Assembly: GCA_946406275.1 (NCBI GenBank)
Contig: CAMJJZ010000045.1
Coordinates: 1-9,376 of the forward strand
Length of the DNA stretch: 9,376 bases
Direction: 5' to 3'
DNA from: an uncultured Bacteroidales bacterium
GTDB taxonomy: Bacteria > Bacteroidota > Bacteroidia > Bacteroidales > UBA932
Shown here: positions 6,333-9,376 of the stretch, piece after piece
Position numbering within the stretch: position 1 is the stretch's first letter
How the letters are laid out: each line of letters starts with the position of its first letter
Position numbers and translations under genes: made by a program
Notes under the pieces: generated by a model
Database searches by the model: none
What the model was told of the DNA's origin: nothing
What the model saw: the letters and a program-made list of their open reading frames with translations, nothing else

Positions 6333-7298
6333 TTAGATTAATCCTTTACCTGTTTTTACAATCTTTCCTTCTGCGGTATACTCTTTCACCAGGCGGTCCA
6401 GGAGGCCGTTCACAAAGGCGCTGGAGCGGGGTGTGGAGTAATACTTGGCTATTTCAACGTATTCGTTTATGGTAACCTTCACGGGGATTTCCGGGAAGGC
6501 GCGGGCCTCTGCCAGACCCATGGAAACAAGGACGATATCCGACGTGCACAGACGGTCAAGGTCCCACTTTGATACGGAGGCCGATATCAGTTTGGCGTAC
6601 TCTTCCCTGCCGGCGAATGCCGCGGTGACAAGGTTGCGGACGAAGGCGGAGTCGCTGTCTGCATCCTTTCCCTGGGCGGCCAGGATGTCGCTCTGATACA
6701 GCGGAGGGAACTCCCAGCGGCCGGTTCTGGCAATGCCGTCAAGGCTGCGGATGCAGGCACCCAGGCAGTAGGCAAGGTCATCGGCCCAATGGATGGAAAG
6801 GTCTTCCAGGATGGCCTGGAGCTCTTCATTGTCCTCGAACTCTTCCACGAACACGGTTTTCCAGAGGGATACGTCTTCCTGGAGGGACGATGAGCCGGAC
6901 GCCATATACTTTGCGAAGTACTCCCTGGTCTTGAGGGTTTCCCAGAGGGCGTTCACGAAGGCATCGTTCTGGGCCCAGGAGAATTTCTTCTTCTCATTGA
7001 GGCGGGCAAAGTCAGGATCTGCCCCCAGGAGGGCGGAGACGGCGTTCTTGACGAACTTAAGGTTGGGGTTCAGTTCCTCCGGGGTGGGGTTGAATTTTGC
7101 GCGGGCCGATTCAATTCTGCGGGAAGCCTCAGCGGTAAGGGCCGGAATGACGCCCAGCATATAGAGATAGAGGTCCCGTGAGGCCTCACATGACACGTTG
7201 AGGCTCTCCAGCGCTTCCTTCAGGGAGAGGTCTGTATTCTCCGATGCCTGATACAGCACTTTGAAGGCTTTGATGCGCAAAATACGTCGGTTTAACAT
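6333..7298 (-). CDS. nusB: Transcription antitermination protein NusB (long Bacteroidota form)
   Basis: RNA-binding antitermination factor that joins NusE (ribosomal S10) at boxA of rRNA operons. With the start chosen here it has 321 residues, far longer than the ~140 of E. coli, but this long form is usual in Bacteroidota. The C-terminal NusB fold is clear: PEIPVKVTINEYVEIAKYYS near 270-289 and AFVNGLLDRL near 294-303. The N-terminus MLNRRILRIKAFKVLYQ is the typical opening. The frame stays open seven codons further, to a TTG at 7319, but that TTG is the end of the TAACTTTG promoter box, so ATG 7298 is the sensible start. There is no Shine-Dalgarno sequence and the predicted leader is only about 12 nt. 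It is the first gene of the minus operon. Confidence 0.93.
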   Translation of the reverse strand: MLNRRILRIKAFKVLYQASENTDLSLKEALESLNVSCEASRDLYLYMLGVIPALTAEASRRIESARAKFNPTPEELNPNLKFVKNAVSALLGADPDFARLNEKKKFSWAQNDAFVNALWETLKTREYFAKYMASGSSSLQEDVSLWKTVFVEEFEDNEELQAILEDLSIHWADDLAYCLGACIRSLDGIARTGRWEFPPLYQSDILAAQGKDADSDSAFVRNLVTAAFAGREEYAKLISASVSKWDLDRLCTSDIVLVSMGLAEARAFPEIPVKVTINEYVEIAKYYSTPRSSAFVNGLLDRLVKEYTAEGKIVKTGKGLI

Positions 7299-7316
7299 AG
7301 AACGAATAATTTTACG

Positions 7317-7348
7317 CAAAGTTAGTGTTTTTTAAATAAATTCCCTAA
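7317..7348 (-). promoter_or_regulatory. Promoter of the nusB operon
   Basis: On the minus strand TAACTTTG (7317-7324) matches TAnnTTTG fully. Twenty bases upstream TTAG (7345-7348) is a 3-of-4 match to TTTG. Transcription should start near 7310-7312. Its -33 position overlaps the -7 box of the divergent DUF3276 promoter. Confidence 0.65.
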
Positions 7349-7353
7349 ATTTG
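7322..7353 (+). promoter_or_regulatory. Promoter of the DUF3276-PNP operon
   Basis: On the plus strand TAAATTTG (7346-7353) matches TAnnTTTG fully. Twenty bases upstream TTAG (7322-7325) is a 3-of-4 match to TTTG and overlaps the nusB -7 box. Transcription should start near 7359-7361, leaving a leader of about 22 nt that is A-rich (AAATACTAAAAGAAAAG), as is common for Bacteroidota starts. Confidence 0.65.
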
Positions 7354-7381
7354 TGAGTATAAATACTAAAAGAAAAGCGTC

Positions 7382-7726
7382 ATGTATAATGAAGATTTTG
7401 AGCGCGGGCGCGCCCAGGAGCGGAGCTCGGAAGACGTTTACTCTAAGCCGGTTCGCGCCGGCAAGCGTACCTATTTCTTTGATGTAAAGGCCACGAAGGG
7501 TAACAACGACTACTATCTAACCATCACTGAAAGCAAACGCCGCACGGAGCGCGACGGTTCATTCACCTACGACAAGCACAAGATTTTCCTCTACAAGGAA
7601 GATTTTGAGAAATTTGCAGAGGGCCTGCAGGAAGCTGTGCGTTACATCACGCATGACCTCCTCCACGACGCCCCCATCCGTCAGTACTCTCCCCGCGAAG
7701 AAGAAGACAACCAGGAAGAGTTCTAG
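7382..7726 (+). CDS. DUF3276 family protein, PUR-alpha-like nucleic-acid binder
   Basis: 114 residues. The core at about 19-90 ([33 protein letters not shown], then [20 protein letters not shown]) is the single PUR repeat known in Bacteroidota as DUF3276, related to the Borrelia single-strand DNA/RNA-binding protein BpuR. The fold is a beta sheet with a helix, and such proteins act as dimers. The N-terminus (about 1-18) and the very acidic C-terminal tail ([10 protein letters not shown] at 105-114) look disordered. It is first in a plus-strand operon, two bases before the first purine nucleoside phosphorylase, under a promoter that interlocks with nusB. Nucleic-acid binding follows from the family; the target is unknown. 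Confidence 0.9.
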   Translation: MYNEDFERGRAQERSSEDVYSKPVRAGKRTYFFDVKATKGNNDYYLTITESKRRTERDGSFTYDKHKIFLYKEDFEKFAEGLQEAVRYITHDLLHDAPIRQYSPREEEDNQEEF

Positions 7727-7728
7727 CC

Positions 7729-8556
7729 ATGGACAACAAAGTCAAAACCATCAAAGACGCCACCTCATGGGTAAGAGAGCGCCTTGGCGGTATGCAGCCT
7801 GTGGTTGGCATCGTCCTTGGCAGCGGCCTGGGACGTCTTGCAGATTCCATAGAGAATCCCCTCACAATCCCCTATTCGGAGATTCCGGGATTCCCCATAT
7901 CTACCGCCATCGGCCACAAGGGTAACTTCATCGTGGGTACCCTGGCCGGGAAAACGGTCATCGCCATGCAGGGCCGCATACATTATTATGAAGGCTACGG
8001 CATGGACAAGGTGGTCCTTCCCATCAGGGTCATGATTGGCGTAGGAATCAAATACCTGTTCGTTTCCAACGCCGCCGGAGGCATCAACTTCAGCTTCCAT
8101 GTGGGAGACCTCATGATTATACAGGACCACATCAACCTCCTGCCCAACCCCCTCATCGGCCCCAATATGGACGAGGTAGGCCCCCGCTTCCCGGACATGA
8201 CCCGCCCGTACGAACCCTTCCTCATCCGCCTGGCGCAGCGGCTGGCCAGAAAGCTTGGTTACCAGCTGCAGAAAGGCGTGTACGTGGCAGATACCGGACC
8301 GTCCTATGAGACTCCTGCGGAATACAAGTTCTACCGCACCATAGGCGGAGACGCAGTGGGTATGAGTACCGTCCCGGAGGTCATCGTGGCAAGGCATGCC
8401 GGCGTTCCGGTGTTCGGCATTTCCGTAATCACCAACGAAGCCCACGACGACTACGCCGCAGATTATGAGAACGATGGTGACGATGTTGTTGCCGCAGCCA
8501 ACCTGGCGGCAGACAAGATGACCAACCTCATCGGCAAAATGATTGAAACACTATGA
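7729..8556 (+). CDS. punA: Purine nucleoside phosphorylase, trimeric type, copy 1
   Basis: Cytosolic salvage enzyme splitting purine nucleosides with phosphate into base and ribose-1-phosphate. The 275 residues are normal for the trimeric (human/PunA) class. Visible sites are the phosphate loop GSGLG at 31-35, [10 protein letters not shown] at 81-90 with the phosphate-binding Arg and His, NAAGG at 114-118, GPSYETPAE at 190-198 with base-binding Glu194, and GMSTVPEV at 211-218 with the nucleoside Met and phosphate Ser. Asn236 in SVITNEAH matches human Asn243, so inosine/guanosine specificity is expected. His257 of the human enzyme aligns without gaps to Gly250, which is unusual. The start is two bases after the DUF3276 stop and the stop overlaps copy 2 (ATGA). 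Confidence 0.95.
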   Translation: MDNKVKTIKDATSWVRERLGGMQPVVGIVLGSGLGRLADSIENPLTIPYSEIPGFPISTAIGHKGNFIVGTLAGKTVIAMQGRIHYYEGYGMDKVVLPIRVMIGVGIKYLFVSNAAGGINFSFHVGDLMIIQDHINLLPNPLIGPNMDEVGPRFPDMTRPYEPFLIRLAQRLARKLGYQLQKGVYVADTGPSYETPAEYKFYRTIGGDAVGMSTVPEVIVARHAGVPVFGISVITNEAHDDYAADYENDGDDVVAAANLAADKMTNLIGKMIETL

Positions 8557-9376
8557 CTTACCTAGAGACCATAAACACAGCGGCAGCGTATGTCCGCAAA
8601 CAGATTGGAGAACTTCAGCCCACCGTGGGCGTAGTCCTCGGCTCCGGCCTGGGAAAGCTTGCGAACCAGATTGAAAACCCCATCGAGATACCCTACAGGG
8701 ACATTCCGGGCTTCCCGGTGTCTACGGCCATAGGCCATAAGGGCAGCTTCATAGTAGGTTCTCTCAGCGGGAAAACGGTTATTGCAATGCAGGGCCGCAT
8801 CCACTACTATGAAGGCTATGAGATGACTCAGGTCACCCTGCCCATCAGGGTCATGAAGGTCATCGGCATACAGTACCTGTTCGTTTCCAATGCCGCAGGC
8901 GGCACCAACCTGAGCTTCCGTGTTGGAGACCTCATGATAATCAAGGACCATATCAACCTCCTGCCCAATCCCCTCATCGGCCCCAATCTGGACGATTTCG
9001 GTCCCCGCTTCCCGGACATGACCCGTCCGTATGATCCCACCCTTATCCGCCTGGCGGAAAAGGTGGCCAGGAAGGAAGGCATAGACATCCGCAAGGGCGT
9101 TTACGTAGCCTGCACCGGTCCCTGCTATGAAACTCCGGCAGAGTACAGGTACTTCCGCGCCATTGGTGCAGACGCCGTTGGCATGAGCACCACCTCGGAG
9201 GTCATCGTGGCCCGTCACTCCTCCATTCCGGTATTCGGCATGTCAGTGATTACGGACGTAGCCCACGCCACTGACGATGACGACTACGTAACGGACGGCG
9301 AGGCCATCGTAGCAGCAGCAGACGCCGCTGCAGACAAGATGACCACCATCTTCAAAAACGTTATAGCAAAGCTATA
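8553..9376 (+). CDS. Purine nucleoside phosphorylase paralogue, copy 2, Asn-to-Asp at the base site
   Basis: Tandem paralogue of the gene before it, about three-quarters identical across the core (copy 1 residues 36-239), diverging at both ends. The frame has 274 codons, then TA at the window edge, so probably only the last stop base is missing. The phosphate loop GSGLG (30-34), [10 protein letters not shown] (80-89), NAAGG (113-117), the base-binding Glu193 in GPCYETPAE and Met211 are kept, so it should be a working enzyme. Three things differ from copy 1: Asp235 in SVITDVAH where 6-oxopurine enzymes have Asn (human Asn243), Thr-Ser for Val-Pro after GMST, and Cys191 for Ser. Human His257 again aligns to Gly (249). 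In human PNP, Asn243Asp is known to shift activity toward adenosine, and 5'-methylthioadenosine phosphorylase also has Asp there. I infer a 6-aminopurine or broadened substrate. The ATG overlaps the copy 1 stop with no clear Shine-Dalgarno site. Confidence 0.93.
   Translation, partial: MTYLETINTAAAYVRKQIGELQPTVGVVLGSGLGKLANQIENPIEIPYRDIPGFPVSTAIGHKGSFIVGSLSGKTVIAMQGRIHYYEGYEMTQVTLPIRVMKVIGIQYLFVSNAAGGTNLSFRVGDLMIIKDHINLLPNPLIGPNLDDFGPRFPDMTRPYDPTLIRLAEKVARKEGIDIRKGVYVACTGPCYETPAEYRYFRAIGADAVGMSTTSEVIVARHSSIPVFGMSVITDVAHATDDDDYVTDGEAIVAAADAAADKMTTIFKNVIAKL

Noticed and set aside
7299..7381. Possible riboswitch or leader RNA between nusB and DUF3276
   Set aside because: The 83-base gap is filled by the two overlapping promoters, leaving leaders of about 12 and 22 nt, too short for a riboswitch, and no stable hairpin is visible.
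7765..8445. Long minus-strand frames opposite both PNP genes (7765-8445 and 8562-9218)
   Set aside because: The two frames resemble each other only because the PNP genes beneath them are paralogues. Neither resembles a known family, and the PNP sense frames are unmistakable.
7729..9376. Horizontal transfer as the origin of the second PNP
   Set aside because: The two copies share long near-identical DNA stretches and similar codon use, overlap by ATGA, and have no flanking repeats or mobile genes. Local tandem duplication explains them better.

Overview
The window looks like chromosomal core DNA of a member of Bacteroidota, most likely order Bacteroidales; I cannot name the genus. The reasons are: Bacteroidota-specific families (DUF5606, DUF3276, the long ~320-residue NusB, a DUF6340-like lipoprotein); the run nusB-yajC-ybbR-coaE-DUF5606; an ATP-type PEP carboxykinase; and promoters of the Bacteroidota type (TAnnTTTG at -7, TTTG at -33). 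I see no rRNA, tRNA, CRISPR array, insertion sequence or phage gene, and no stretch over 300 bases without a gene.

Layout, left to right. Positions 1-87 are non-coding and hold two palindromes: a long hairpin that may be a terminator, and a short GC-rich REP-like palindrome. pckA (minus) follows and has its own consensus promoter. Next comes one tightly packed minus-strand operon, transcribed from about 7310 down to 1760: nusB, yajC, ybbR-like, coaE joined in frame to a DUF5606 gene, rimO, and a lipoprotein gene. Its junctions are 9 bp, 3 bp, ATGA overlap, TAA|ATG abutment, and ATGA overlap. A divergent plus-strand operon starts at 7382: a DUF3276 PUR-alpha-like gene, then two tandem paralogous trimeric-type purine nucleoside phosphorylases. 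The second runs to the window edge, which appears to cut off only the last base of its stop codon.

How the genes work together: the minus operon is a growth and housekeeping cluster (transcription antitermination, Sec accessory subunit, envelope protein, last step of CoA synthesis, ribosomal S12 modification, envelope lipoprotein). pckA links PEP and oxaloacetate. The plus operon joins a predicted nucleic-acid-binding protein to purine salvage. The nusB and DUF3276 promoters interlock, so the two operons probably compete for RNA polymerase.

No large unknown system is visible. The points most worth a second look are: (1) coaE has no stop codon and reads in frame through what looks like the promoter and leader of the DUF5606 gene; (2) the second purine nucleoside phosphorylase has Asp where the base-specificity Asn of 6-oxopurine enzymes sits (human Asn243), suggesting a changed substrate; (3) both phosphorylases have Gly in place of the ribose-contacting His (human His257); (4) the interlocked divergent promoters; and (5) Shine-Dalgarno/ATGA junctions that give two unrelated upstream proteins the same Glu-Val-Leu C-terminus.
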